Below are positions 1 through 6,394 of a DNA stretch of 9,486 nt, piece after piece. This DNA comes from an uncultured Eubacteriales bacterium (GTDB taxonomy: Bacteria > Bacillota_A > Clostridia > Christensenellales > Aristaeellaceae). Where the stretch lies: contig ONXY01000361.1 in assembly GCA_900321945.1 (NCBI GenBank), positions 1 through 9,486 on the forward strand, given 5' to 3'. Numbering within the stretch: position 1 is the first letter of the stretch; each line of letters opens with the position of its first letter. The notes under the pieces are model-generated. The model saw nothing but the letters and a program-made list of their open reading frames with translations. It was not told the origin of the DNA and ran no database searches. Made by a program: the position numbers and the translations under genes.

Positions 1-675
1 CTGACCGGCTGTGTGAAACCCTCCTTCCAGGCCTGGCGGAACGGGGAACTGGACACGCTCGACGATTTCGAGGCGGATACCGAGCGCCGGGTGAAGCAGT
101 TCATGCGGTCCGGCAGCATGCAGGCCGCGGTCCGGGAGCAGGTTGAGCCCTGGAGCGAACAGGTCATCCGGACCGTTGAGATGGATATCTGTGAAATCAG
201 CAGGAAGCATCATGTGGATTTCACGATCGACCACGGAACGCTGAGCATTCAGTCGGACGGAGGGAATCAGAACCCGCTGAAGATCAACTTTATCGACATG
301 ATCCAGGCCGTCGTCTCCGTCGTGCTGATCGTGGTGATGTCCATGATCTGCGGCGGAACGGGGATGGCGCTGCTGGCGGCCGGTCCTCTCGGCATCGTCC
401 TCGGCGCTCTGCTTGCCGTGCTGGCGATCGCCCTCGGAAAGAACAAAGCAACGAAGATTCTGATGAGCAAAAAGATCCCCGCCGTGATCCGGCGCATGAT
501 CAGCGTGGATTCCATCCTGTCCCAGGAGAACCGTCTGAAGATCAGCGCGGACCTCTGCAGGGGCATGATGGAGGACATGAACATGGTCCGGAACCTTGTG
601 GACCAGGTCAGCGAATGCGTTGACTCCGCCATCGCCGACGCCGCCGGCGACGTGGAGCAGGCCATGGTCGCCTGA
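1..675 (+). CDS. C-terminal part of a membrane-hairpin protein of unknown function (5' end outside window)
   Basis: The frame is open from the first base to TGA at 673-675, so the gene starts upstream of the window. A GTG at 13 could start translation, but no ribosome binding site can be seen before it. Counting from that GTG, residues 1-90 are charged and mostly helical, residues about 93-113 and 118-142 are two strongly hydrophobic segments joined by a short Gly-rich turn, and residues 143-220 are a basic then acidic helical tail. Both soluble parts would lie on the same side of the membrane, probably the cytoplasm because Lys/Arg flank the second segment (KNKATK). I do not recognise the family. 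A helical stalk interrupted by a membrane hairpin is the arrangement found near the end of some bacterial dynamin-like GTPases, but no GTPase motif is visible in this fragment, so that is only a suggestion. The next gene also encodes a two-TM protein on the same strand. Confidence 0.8.
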   Translation: MTGCVKPSFQAWRNGELDTLDDFEADTERRVKQFMRSGSMQAAVREQVEPWSEQVIRTVEMDICEISRKHHVDFTIDHGTLSIQSDGGNQNPLKINFIDMIQAVVSVVLIVVMSMICGGTGMALLAAGPLGIVLGALLAVLAIALGKNKATKILMSKKIPAVIRRMISVDSILSQENRLKISADLCRGMMEDMNMVRNLVDQVSECVDSAIADAAGDVEQAMVA

Positions 676-698
676 CGGGGACGGAAGGCGGTGGCCGG

Positions 699-720
699 CC
701 CGGGTTCCGGAATCCCCGGG
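699..720. repeat. Inverted repeat with nested palindromes between genes 1 and 2
   Basis: CCCGGG at 699-704 pairs with CCCGGG at 715-720, and the palindrome TTCCGGAA (705-712) lies between them. It sits 23 bp after the stop codon of gene 1. No T-rich tract follows, so it is not a convincing intrinsic terminator. It could be a processing or stabilising hairpin, or chance in GC-rich DNA. Confidence 0.35.
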
Positions 721-787
721 GAATGTCTACTGAGAGTGGACGGTAAGGCAGCGGCCCGTGGTAAGCTGTGGCCGTACCAGGGAAAGA

Positions 788-805
788 GGCGTCCGTCCGG
801 ACGCC
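788..805 (+). other. Strong leader hairpin upstream of gene 2
   Basis: GGCGTCC at 788-794 and GGACGCC at 799-805 form a perfect 7-bp GC-rich stem with a GTCC loop. The 3' side of the stem ends 26 bases before the Shine-Dalgarno of the gene at 846. No U-tract follows, so termination is unlikely. An mRNA-stabilising or processing element between the two genes is possible. Confidence 0.4.
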
Positions 806-845
806 GCGAAACGCAGAACACGGAAAAAGAAAGGAAGGTATCGCC

Positions 846-1697
846 ATGTATATGCAGAAAGGAAAAAACGAACTGAAGGACTGTCTGAAGGAATCCGGCA
901 TGAAAATCATCGAAGGTCTCGAGGAAACGGCGCAGAAGCGCGTGATGGGCGTTCTGGTGCAGCGCCAGAGCGAAGCGCTGGATGTTCTGGACTGTGTGAC
1001 GGCTTCGGTGCGGCCCCCCTGCGACGGAAGGTCCGGAAAGAAGAAGTTCACCCCGGATCAGATCCTTCTCAGCCCGGTACTCACGATCCTGTTCGGCCTC
1101 GGTTCCGTCGTTTTCACCTTCATCTGCGCCCTCTCCGGCCGGCCGGATCCGGCTGCCGGGGCTGAGCCCGCGGCCCTGAATCTCCGGTGGCTCTTCGTTC
1201 TTCTGTTCGCCCTGCTGATCCTGGGGCAGGCGGTTTACCGCCTCGTCGGGAAGGCGAAGGCTGAGGGTTCCGCCGCGGCGCTGCCGGCCGCCGAGATCAC
1301 GCTGGATACGGGCGCGGCTAAGCTGAAGCTTGAAAAGCAGCTTTCCCGGCTCATGAACGACAGCGCCGCGATCTGCGGTATGTTCCGGAATCAGGCCCTG
1401 GAGGGGGCAAACACCTATGAGGACGAGCTGGTAAGGCTGTACGCCGCCCTGTACGAGGCGAAGGTGGACCGGCCGGACTGCGGGGAGTTCAGCTACAGCC
1501 TGACCCTGGCGGAAATGATGCTCAGGCAGATCGGCCTGAAAACCGTTCCGTATTCGGAGGAGCAGAAGAATCTGTTCCACGTCGAGACCGAAGACTATCA
1601 CGACGAGATGCGCTTCCCCGCCGTCGTCCGGATGAAAACCGGGGAGCTGGTGAAGAAGGGCGAGTATATCCGGAACCGGGCGCAGCTGCCCGCTTGA
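846..1697 (+). CDS. Two-TM membrane protein with soluble C-terminal domain, unknown function
   Basis: The start is placed at ATG 846 because AGGAAGG (832-838) lies 7 bases upstream. An in-frame ATG at 768 has no such site and would add unlikely low-complexity sequence. The 283-residue product has an N-terminal charged helical segment (1-65), hydrophobic segments at about 72-97 and 113-136, an Ala-rich linker (137-152) and a helical then mixed C-terminal domain (153-283). N- and C-termini are probably both cytoplasmic. The last 60 residues (a helix, then a short extended tail with PAVVR and LVKKGEYI) faintly recall the small beta domain of GrpE-type nucleotide exchange factors. This is an impression of pattern, not an established match. 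The 170-bp gap after the preceding gene shows hairpins but no clear promoter, so the two membrane-protein genes may be co-transcribed. The family is not recognised. Confidence 0.82.
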   Translation: MYMQKGKNELKDCLKESGMKIIEGLEETAQKRVMGVLVQRQSEALDVLDCVTASVRPPCDGRSGKKKFTPDQILLSPVLTILFGLGSVVFTFICALSGRPDPAAGAEPAALNLRWLFVLLFALLILGQAVYRLVGKAKAEGSAAALPAAEITLDTGAAKLKLEKQLSRLMNDSAAICGMFRNQALEGANTYEDELVRLYAALYEAKVDRPDCGEFSYSLTLAEMMLRQIGLKTVPYSEEQKNLFHVETEDYHDEMRFPAVVRMKTGELVKKGEYIRNRAQLPA

Positions 1698-1722
1698 TGC
1701 CGCGGCCGGCACCCGCTATAAT
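1694..1722 (+). promoter_or_regulatory. Sigma-70/sigma-A-type promoter for the HTH-kinase unit
   Basis: TTGATG (1694-1699) and a perfect TATAAT (1717-1722) are separated by exactly 17 bp. The -35 box overlaps the TGA stop codon (1695-1697) of the preceding gene. Transcription would begin near 1729, giving a leader of about 86 nt before ATG 1815. This is among the closest matches to consensus in the window, which suggests the HTH and kinase genes can be expressed independently of the two membrane-protein genes. Confidence 0.8.
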
Positions 1723-1770
1723 GGTCTGGAGTTCTGAAGGCCGTTCCGTGCCATATCCGCCCCGTCCGCC

Positions 1771-1796
1771 GTTTCCGGTCCGCGTTTCCGGAAAAC
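1771..1796 (+). repeat. Short direct and inverted repeat in the leader of the HTH gene
   Basis: GTTTCCGG occurs at 1771-1778 and again at 1784-1791, 13 bp apart. The second copy runs into the palindrome TTTCCGGAAA (1785-1794). Lying between the transcription start and the Shine-Dalgarno, it could be a binding site for the HTH protein itself or a small RNA hairpin. It is short enough to be chance. Confidence 0.3.
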
Positions 1797-1814
1797 CGTA
1801 TAAGGAGAACCGTC

Positions 1815-2588
1815 ATGGACAGTGAAAAGAAAAGAACGACGATCATGCTGATCGAACGGGCCAGCCGCGGAGAATCCCTGGAGCAGATGCTGAAGGCCAT
1901 CCGTCAGTCCCGGAAGCTGCCGCAGATCCTTCTTCCCAGGATGGGCGGCATGAGCAACGAGGCGCTGGCGGACCTGGCCGGCTGCAGCAGGGCCTATGTG
2001 TACGGCATCATGAAGGGCGTCAAGCACCCGGAAAAGGATCTGCTGCTTCGCATCGCTTTCGTGCTGGGCATGGACGTGGAGGAAACCCAGGAAATGCTGC
2101 AGACCGCCCACCGGGCTCCCCTGTCGGCCAGGGACAGACGGGATATCTGCCTGATTTTCGGCCTGGCGAACGGCCTCGATCTGGAAACCATGGACGAGGT
2201 GCTCGCGGAGCAGGGCCAGAAGCCGCTCTTTCCCGATCAGAAGGAGGAGGGAAACCTCTGGGATCTGATCTCCTTCTGGCTGGACAAAAGCGGCCTGAGC
2301 GACCGGGAGCTGCTGGAGACCGTCCGGTGTTCTCCGGAGGATTTCCGGGCCATCCTGGAGGAAAGGGATTTCCCTTCCAGGGATCTGCTGCTCCGGATGG
2401 CGCTGACGCTCGGCATGGATCTGCCCGAGGTGCAGAGCATGCTGAAGATGGAAAAGCTGCCGCCCCTGTCCGTAAAGGACGAGCGGGACATGTACATTAT
2501 GAACGGCATCGCGAACCGCGCGGCCGCGGAGGAAATCGACCGGAAGCTTTCCGGGCAGGGCATGAAGACGCTCTGGCCCGGCGGCTGA
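1815..2588 (+). CDS. XRE-type helix-turn-helix protein with a tandem internal duplication
   Basis: The start is ATG 1815 with AGGAG at 1803-1807, 7 bases upstream. The product has 257 residues. After a helical N-terminus (1-45) comes repeat 1 (46-140). It opens with a classic Cro/C1-type HTH (MSNEALADLAGCSRAYVYGI, then a long helix with DLLLRIAFVLGMD) and ends in a conserved helical extension. Repeat 2 (161-255) aligns with it without gaps: I count 37 identities in 95 positions, strongest in DLLLR, LGMD, the PLS..D.RD stretch and the QG.K.L.P end. A linker (141-160) joins the copies. The first HTH looks competent for DNA binding. The second has lost most HTH consensus residues and may serve dimerisation or partner binding. 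There is no membrane segment or enzymatic motif. The gene shares a promoter with the kinase 40 bp downstream, so a regulator or substrate of that kinase is a reasonable inference. Confidence 0.88.
   Translation: MDSEKKRTTIMLIERASRGESLEQMLKAIRQSRKLPQILLPRMGGMSNEALADLAGCSRAYVYGIMKGVKHPEKDLLLRIAFVLGMDVEETQEMLQTAHRAPLSARDRRDICLIFGLANGLDLETMDEVLAEQGQKPLFPDQKEEGNLWDLISFWLDKSGLSDRELLETVRCSPEDFRAILEERDFPSRDLLLRMALTLGMDLPEVQSMLKMEKLPPLSVKDERDMYIMNGIANRAAAEEIDRKLSGQGMKTLWPGG
1950..2234 (+). repeat. Internal repeat, copy 1 (HTH protein residues 46-140)
   Basis: First copy of the 95-residue unit. Its HTH helices match the XRE pattern: small residues in the turn (LAGCS) and a recognition helix SRAYVYGIM. 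Confidence 0.8.
2295..2579 (+). repeat. Internal repeat, copy 2 (HTH protein residues 161-255)
   Basis: Second copy of the 95-residue unit, same length, aligned without gaps. The DLLLR and LGMD core and the C-terminal extension are kept. The HTH helices are changed: the turn glycine is Arg and the recognition helix is acidic (SPEDFRAILEE), which argues against DNA contact. Confidence 0.8.
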
Positions 2589-2627
2589 GGACGTCCGGTC
2601 CGCGGCCCCGGCGCAGAGGGGATCGTT

Positions 2628-5600
2628 ATGGAAATCAGAGGCCTGTTTTACTGTTCCCGCTGCATGCGCGGAATGGAGACGGACGGCGTTTGCCCGCACT
2701 GCGGGTATGACGGAAAAGGGGAAAAGGACGCGTCCGTCCTGGAAGAGGGGACGCTGCTGAACGGCAGATACCAGCTGGGCGCGGTCATCGGAAAAGGCGG
2801 CTTCGGCATCACCTACGCCGCCTGGGATGAGAATCTGGACCGGCCGGTGGCGGTCAAGGAGTTCTTTCCTTCGGTTCTGGTCACCCGGAACACCGGTTTG
2901 TCCGACGAGGTGGTCTGTCCGGAGAAATACCGGACCGGTTTTCTGGAAGGGCGGCTCCGCTTTGAGCGGGAAAGCCGCCTTTTGGCGACCCTTCGGGAGA
3001 TTCCGAACGTGGTGGAGGTTCTGGACTATTTTTCGGAAAACGAAACGGCCTATATCGTCATGGAATATATTCACGGCGTAACGCTGGACGCGTGGGCCGC
3101 GGAAAAGAAGCCCGGGCCGGCTCAGACGCTTTCCTTTATCCGGCCCGTCGCGGACGCGCTCGTCCTGCTTCATCAGCAGGGCGTGGTTCACAGGGATCTG
3201 AAGCCGGAAAACATTCTGGTTCAGGAAGACGGAACGGTCCGCCTCATCGACTTCGGCGCGGCCATGCGCGCGGAGCGGCACGGGGAGACCGTGGTTCTGT
3301 CCCGGGGATACGCGCCGGTGGAGCAGTACGGGAAGGAATACGGCCGGCAGGGTCCCTGGTCGGACGTGTACAGTCTGGCCGCGGTGATTTACCAGCTGCT
3401 GACGGGGAACGCGCCGCAGGAATCGCTGCTGCGCCTTCAGGATGACAGGCTTGCGTCCCCCGCCTCCGCAAACGTCCGGATCGGGAAAAAGCAGAACGCC
3501 GCTCTGATGGCGGCCCTGGCCGTGCGGCCTGAAAAGCGCACGCAGTCCATGGAGGAGTTCAGGGCGGAGCTGTACCGTCTCCCCCTGCCGGAGCAGGTCC
3601 TGTGGCGGCGGCGGATGCGGAGGCGGCTGACGGCGGCCTTCTGCGCGGCGCTGTTTCTTGCGGCGGCCGTCGCCGCCAATTTCACCTCGGGGCTGCCTCT
3701 GGGGCAGGGGCTGCTGTATTCCCTGCGGGGGGACGGATGGCACATCCTGCGGGAATGGCGGGGCCGCTCCCCGGAAAGAGTTCTGCCCTCACGGGTGCTG
3801 GGGCTTTCCGTCACCGCCGTCGGCAGGGACGCTTTCCGCGGGGATGAGACGCTGGAGCAGGTCACGATGCCGGACGCGCTGCTGTCCCTGGGCGACCAGG
3901 CCTTTTACGGCTGTTCCCGGCTCAGGGCGGTTTATCTGAACGGAAGCGTCCGGGAAATCGGCCTGAACGTCTTCGACGGAGCGGAGGAGGATCTGCTCCT
4001 CTGGGGAAGCCGGAACGGAGTCCAGGACGTATATGCCGAGCGCAGTCAGATCCGTTTTGTGGACGGAAGCGAGATGGATTTTGAGGAAACGGAGGGGGGC
4101 CTCACGCTGACCCGTCTCGAATCCGCCGCGGAGATTCTGGTCATCCCTTCCTCCGTAAACGGGAAACCGGTCGTCAGGATCGGAGAGCGGGTGAAGATCG
4201 GCAGCGCCGCTGAAGTCTGGTTCCCCGACGACCTGGAGGAGGTTCCCGGCGGGATCTGCGAAAACAACGGCCGTCTGGAAACGGTTCATATCGGAAAAAG
4301 AACGAAGCGGATCGGAAAAGGCGCGTTCTGGCAATGCGGCCGGCTTTCCCGCGTTCTGTGGGGGGAATCGCTGCGGACGGTGGACAGCCTGGCTTTCGGC
4401 ATGTGTTCCGGGCTGACGGAGATCACGCTGCCGGAAGGGGTGGAAAAGATCGGCGAAGAGGCGTTCATAAAATGCGGCTCCCTCCGGAGCGTCTCCATGC
4501 CCGATTCCGTCGGATCGATCGGCAGCAGAGCTTTTCTCGACTGCGTTTCCCTGCGGGAAATCCGTCTTCCGGAAAAGCTGGCGGAGATTCCGGAGACGGC
4601 CTTCGGCGGCTGCGCTTTTGAAACGCTGGCGCTGCCGGAGAGCATCCGTTCGATCGGATGGGGAGCTTTCCGGGGAAGCGGCCTGAAATACCTGGTGCTC
4701 CCGGCGGGTCTGGAAACCCTGGACGGATGCGTTTTTTCCGGGTGCTCCGGGCTTGAATGGGTGCTGTTTTTATGCGACGGCGCGAAGCTGACCGGCTCCG
4801 CCCGGGCGTATACCGAGTTCTCCGATTTTCCGGACCGTTTTGTCATCGGCGGGAGAGCGGGAAGCCTCGCCGAATGGATTGCCGGCGAATCGGGAATCGC
4901 CTTCGAAGATATGGACGGCTGGTCGTCCTGCTTTACGCTGCGGGGGCCGTGCGCGGTTCTGACGGAACCGCCGGACGCGGAGGTGCGGGTACCCTGGTTC
5001 AACGCGGATGAGAACTGTCCGGTTACGCGCACGTCGGGCATGAGCGGTTCCGGGGTCCGGGAAATCACCCTGTCCCGTTTTCAGACCCGGGTGGAGGACT
5101 CGGAATTCGCCGGCTGTCCGGATCTCCGTACGGTCCGCGCGCCGGGTGCGCTGGAGGAAATCGGGACGCGCGCTTTTTCCGGCTGCGAAAATCTCGGGAG
5201 CGTAGAGACCGGAAGCAGACTCCGTTCCATCGAAGACTGGGCGTTTGAGGGGGACAGATCCCTGAAGGACATCGATCTGAGCGGAGTGTGCCGGATCGGC
5301 CAGGAGGCCTTTTTCGGCTGTTCGTCTCTGAACCGGCTGAATTTCTCGGACAGTCTCACAAGCGTCGGGGATTACGCCTTCAGGGAATGCGGCGTCCGGG
5401 GCGTCGTCGTTCCGGGAAGCCTGACCAGCGTCACGACGTCGGCGTTCGCGCTGGCTCCCGTGAAATGGGTCGTTCTCAGGCCGGGATGCAGGGAGATTGA
5501 AAGCTTCGGCCTGATCGGCTGCTCCGCCCTGCGTGCCCTGGTGCTCCCGCCGGGCATGCGGCGGGCGGCTGATACCGCGGTTTCCAGCGGCTGCCCGGTC

Positions 5601-5837
5601 GACGTCTGGATTTATCAGCCGGATATGGTTATTGACGATCTCGCGTTTTACCGCTGGGAACCCGACGCGGATCAGACTCCGGAGGAACTGTACGCCGAGC
5701 TTCCCCCGCCTGTGATTCACGGCTTCCCCGGTTCCACGGCGGAGACGTATGCCGCAAAGCGCGGCTTTACGTTCCTGGAAATCACGGAATCCTATGAGGA
5801 AACAGCCGAAGCGGTTCAGAAGGCCGCGCTGAACTGA
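2628..5837 (+). CDS. Membrane Ser/Thr protein kinase with N-terminal zinc ribbon and C-terminal LRR_5 (BspA-like) ectodomain
   Basis: The start is ATG 2628 with AGGGG at 2617-2621, 6 bases upstream. The product has 1069 residues. Residues 9-25 hold a zinc ribbon (C9, C12, C22, C25). The kinase domain (about 48-320) is complete: Gly-rich loop GKGGFG 55-60, VAVK lysine K77, likely alpha-C Glu E115, HRDLKPEN 188-195 with catalytic D190, DFG 208-210, GYAPVEQY 227-234 and SDVYSL with D246. This is the Hanks-type fold, so an active kinase acting on Ser/Thr is expected. An Arg-rich stretch (327-333) precedes one membrane segment (about 334-352), placing the kinase in the cytoplasm and the remaining 700 residues outside. 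That part is LRR_5-type leucine-rich repeats (AF.GC..L..I.LP units of about 23 residues) in three blocks, ending near 478, 760 and 1050. There is no PASTA domain, signal peptide or LPXTG sorting signal. A role in sensing an envelope or external ligand is inferred. It is co-transcribed with the duplicated HTH gene. Confidence 0.93.
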   Translation: MEIRGLFYCSRCMRGMETDGVCPHCGYDGKGEKDASVLEEGTLLNGRYQLGAVIGKGGFGITYAAWDENLDRPVAVKEFFPSVLVTRNTGLSDEVVCPEKYRTGFLEGRLRFERESRLLATLREIPNVVEVLDYFSENETAYIVMEYIHGVTLDAWAAEKKPGPAQTLSFIRPVADALVLLHQQGVVHRDLKPENILVQEDGTVRLIDFGAAMRAERHGETVVLSRGYAPVEQYGKEYGRQGPWSDVYSLAAVIYQLLTGNAPQESLLRLQDDRLASPASANVRIGKKQNAALMAALAVRPEKRTQSMEEFRAELYRLPLPEQVLWRRRMRRRLTAAFCAALFLAAAVAANFTSGLPLGQGLLYSLRGDGWHILREWRGRSPERVLPSRVLGLSVTAVGRDAFRGDETLEQVTMPDALLSLGDQAFYGCSRLRAVYLNGSVREIGLNVFDGAEEDLLLWGSRNGVQDVYAERSQIRFVDGSEMDFEETEGGLTLTRLESAAEILVIPSSVNGKPVVRIGERVKIGSAAEVWFPDDLEEVPGGICENNGRLETVHIGKRTKRIGKGAFWQCGRLSRVLWGESLRTVDSLAFGMCSGLTEITLPEGVEKIGEEAFIKCGSLRSVSMPDSVGSIGSRAFLDCVSLREIRLPEKLAEIPETAFGGCAFETLALPESIRSIGWGAFRGSGLKYLVLPAGLETLDGCVFSGCSGLEWVLFLCDGAKLTGSARAYTEFSDFPDRFVIGGRAGSLAEWIAGESGIAFEDMDGWSSCFTLRGPCAVLTEPPDAEVRVPWFNADENCPVTRTSGMSGSGVREITLSRFQTRVEDSEFAGCPDLRTVRAPGALEEIGTRAFSGCENLGSVETGSRLRSIEDWAFEGDRSLKDIDLSGVCRIGQEAFFGCSSLNRLNFSDSLTSVGDYAFRECGVRGVVVPGSLTSVTTSAFALAPVKWVVLRPGCREIESFGLIGCSALRALVLPPGMRRAADTAVSSGCPVDVWIYQPDMVIDDLAFYRWEPDADQTPEELYAELPPPVIHGFPGSTAETYAAKRGFTFLEITESYEETAEAVQKAALN

Positions 5838-5851
5838 AACGCCCTTCACGC

Positions 5852-5873
5852 GGCCGTCCGGCTCGGGACGGCC
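5852..5873 (+). terminator. Intrinsic terminator after the kinase gene
   Basis: GGCCGTCC (5852-5859) and GGACGGCC (5866-5873) form a perfect 8-bp GC stem with a 6-base loop, starting 15 bp after the kinase stop codon. The tract that follows is only moderately T-rich (TTCCGTCTTCAGTTTTC), so termination may be partial. Confidence 0.75.
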
Positions 5874-5904
5874 TTCCGTCTTCAGTTTTCAACCGTGAGA
5901 TGAA

Positions 5905-5933
5905 TTGCCGCTTCCGCGTTTTCGCGGCATAAT
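5905..5933 (+). promoter_or_regulatory. Promoter with operator-like inverted repeat for the small protein gene
   Basis: TTGCCG (5905-5910) and CATAAT (5928-5933) are 17 bp apart. Start would be near 5940, leaving a leader of about 54 nt. An inverted repeat lies inside the promoter: CCGCG (5914-5918), TTTT, CGCGG (5923-5927). Alternatively TGCCGC (5906-5911) pairs with GCGGCA (5924-5929), which covers parts of both the -35 and -10 boxes. A repressor bound here would block RNA polymerase. Confidence 0.6.
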
Positions 5934-5993
5934 GGATCCGTCGCCCGGCGTTTTTCATATGCGCCCGGGACCAGAGGATGGGGAGGAAAAGCC

Positions 5994-6368
5994 ATGAATC
6001 GGAAAGTGCTCGGCGAACTGATCCGGAAGAGCGGAAACGATCCCGAACTGCTGGAAGCCGTTCAGGACGCGCTCATGTCCTTCGAGGAATACCACAGAAC
6101 GATCTATTCCATGGAAATCAGGAAACAGCTGCTGGCCGCCTCGGGCGATCCGGAACGGTACCGGAGCGAAACCGGCGCGATGGACCGCAGCCGGACTGCG
6201 GCTCACAACAGCGTTCTGGCCTGCGTCAGCATGCTGAACCGCATGTCCGCGCAGGCCGGACTCCCGCCCGTTTACGACGGAACCGTTTCCGAAGACCGTC
6301 CGTACCGCCGCCGGGTCGCGGATTCCGTCCTCGGCTTCGTACAGGAGATCATTCTGGAAAGGCCCTGA
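5994..6368 (+). CDS. Small soluble helical protein of unknown function (possibly DUF3232-like)
   Basis: The start is ATG 5994 with GGAGG at 5982-5986, 7 bases upstream. The 124-residue product has no signal peptide or membrane segment and is predicted mostly helical. Notable conserved-looking features are DRSRTAAHN (64-72) and LNR (81-83), set in a long central helix. This pattern reminds me of DUF3232, a family of small clostridial proteins without known function; I hold that at low confidence. The gene stands alone: a terminator and its own promoter separate it from the kinase gene, and it converges on the minus-strand PLP enzyme gene with 26 bp between the stop codons. Confidence 0.8.
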   Translation: MNRKVLGELIRKSGNDPELLEAVQDALMSFEEYHRTIYSMEIRKQLLAASGDPERYRSETGAMDRSRTAAHNSVLACVSMLNRMSAQAGLPPVYDGTVSEDRPYRRRVADSVLGFVQEIILERP

Positions 6369-6394
6369 GCCGGCCGCCCCTCCGGGCCTGCGCG

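Noticed and set aside
1..15. LTGC at the window start as a lipoprotein lipobox
   Set aside because: No hydrophobic signal segment can be seen because the window starts there, and the following region reads as an internal part of a longer protein.
768..845. Earlier start for the two-TM protein at ATG 768
   Set aside because: No ribosome binding site and an atypical sequence that overlaps the leader hairpin; ATG 846 has AGGAAGG at ideal spacing.
267..1712. Long open frame of 481 codons on the minus strand
   Set aside because: It lies antisense to two genes with good start signals and membrane segments. Its translation is Pro/Arg/His-rich low-complexity sequence with no ribosome binding site, as expected from a GC-rich shadow frame.
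1716..3743. Minus-strand open frame of 675 codons
   Set aside because: Antisense to the HTH and kinase genes, both of which have clear domains. The product resembles no protein and has shadow-type composition.
4770..5849. Minus-strand open frame of 359 codons across the LRR region
   Set aside because: Shadow of the kinase ectodomain; it runs through the LRR-coding strand and ends within no recognisable domain.
6361..6394. Terminator in the convergent gap after the small protein gene
   Set aside because: Only a 5-bp GGCCC/GGGCC pairing around an 18-base loop and no T-tract on either strand.
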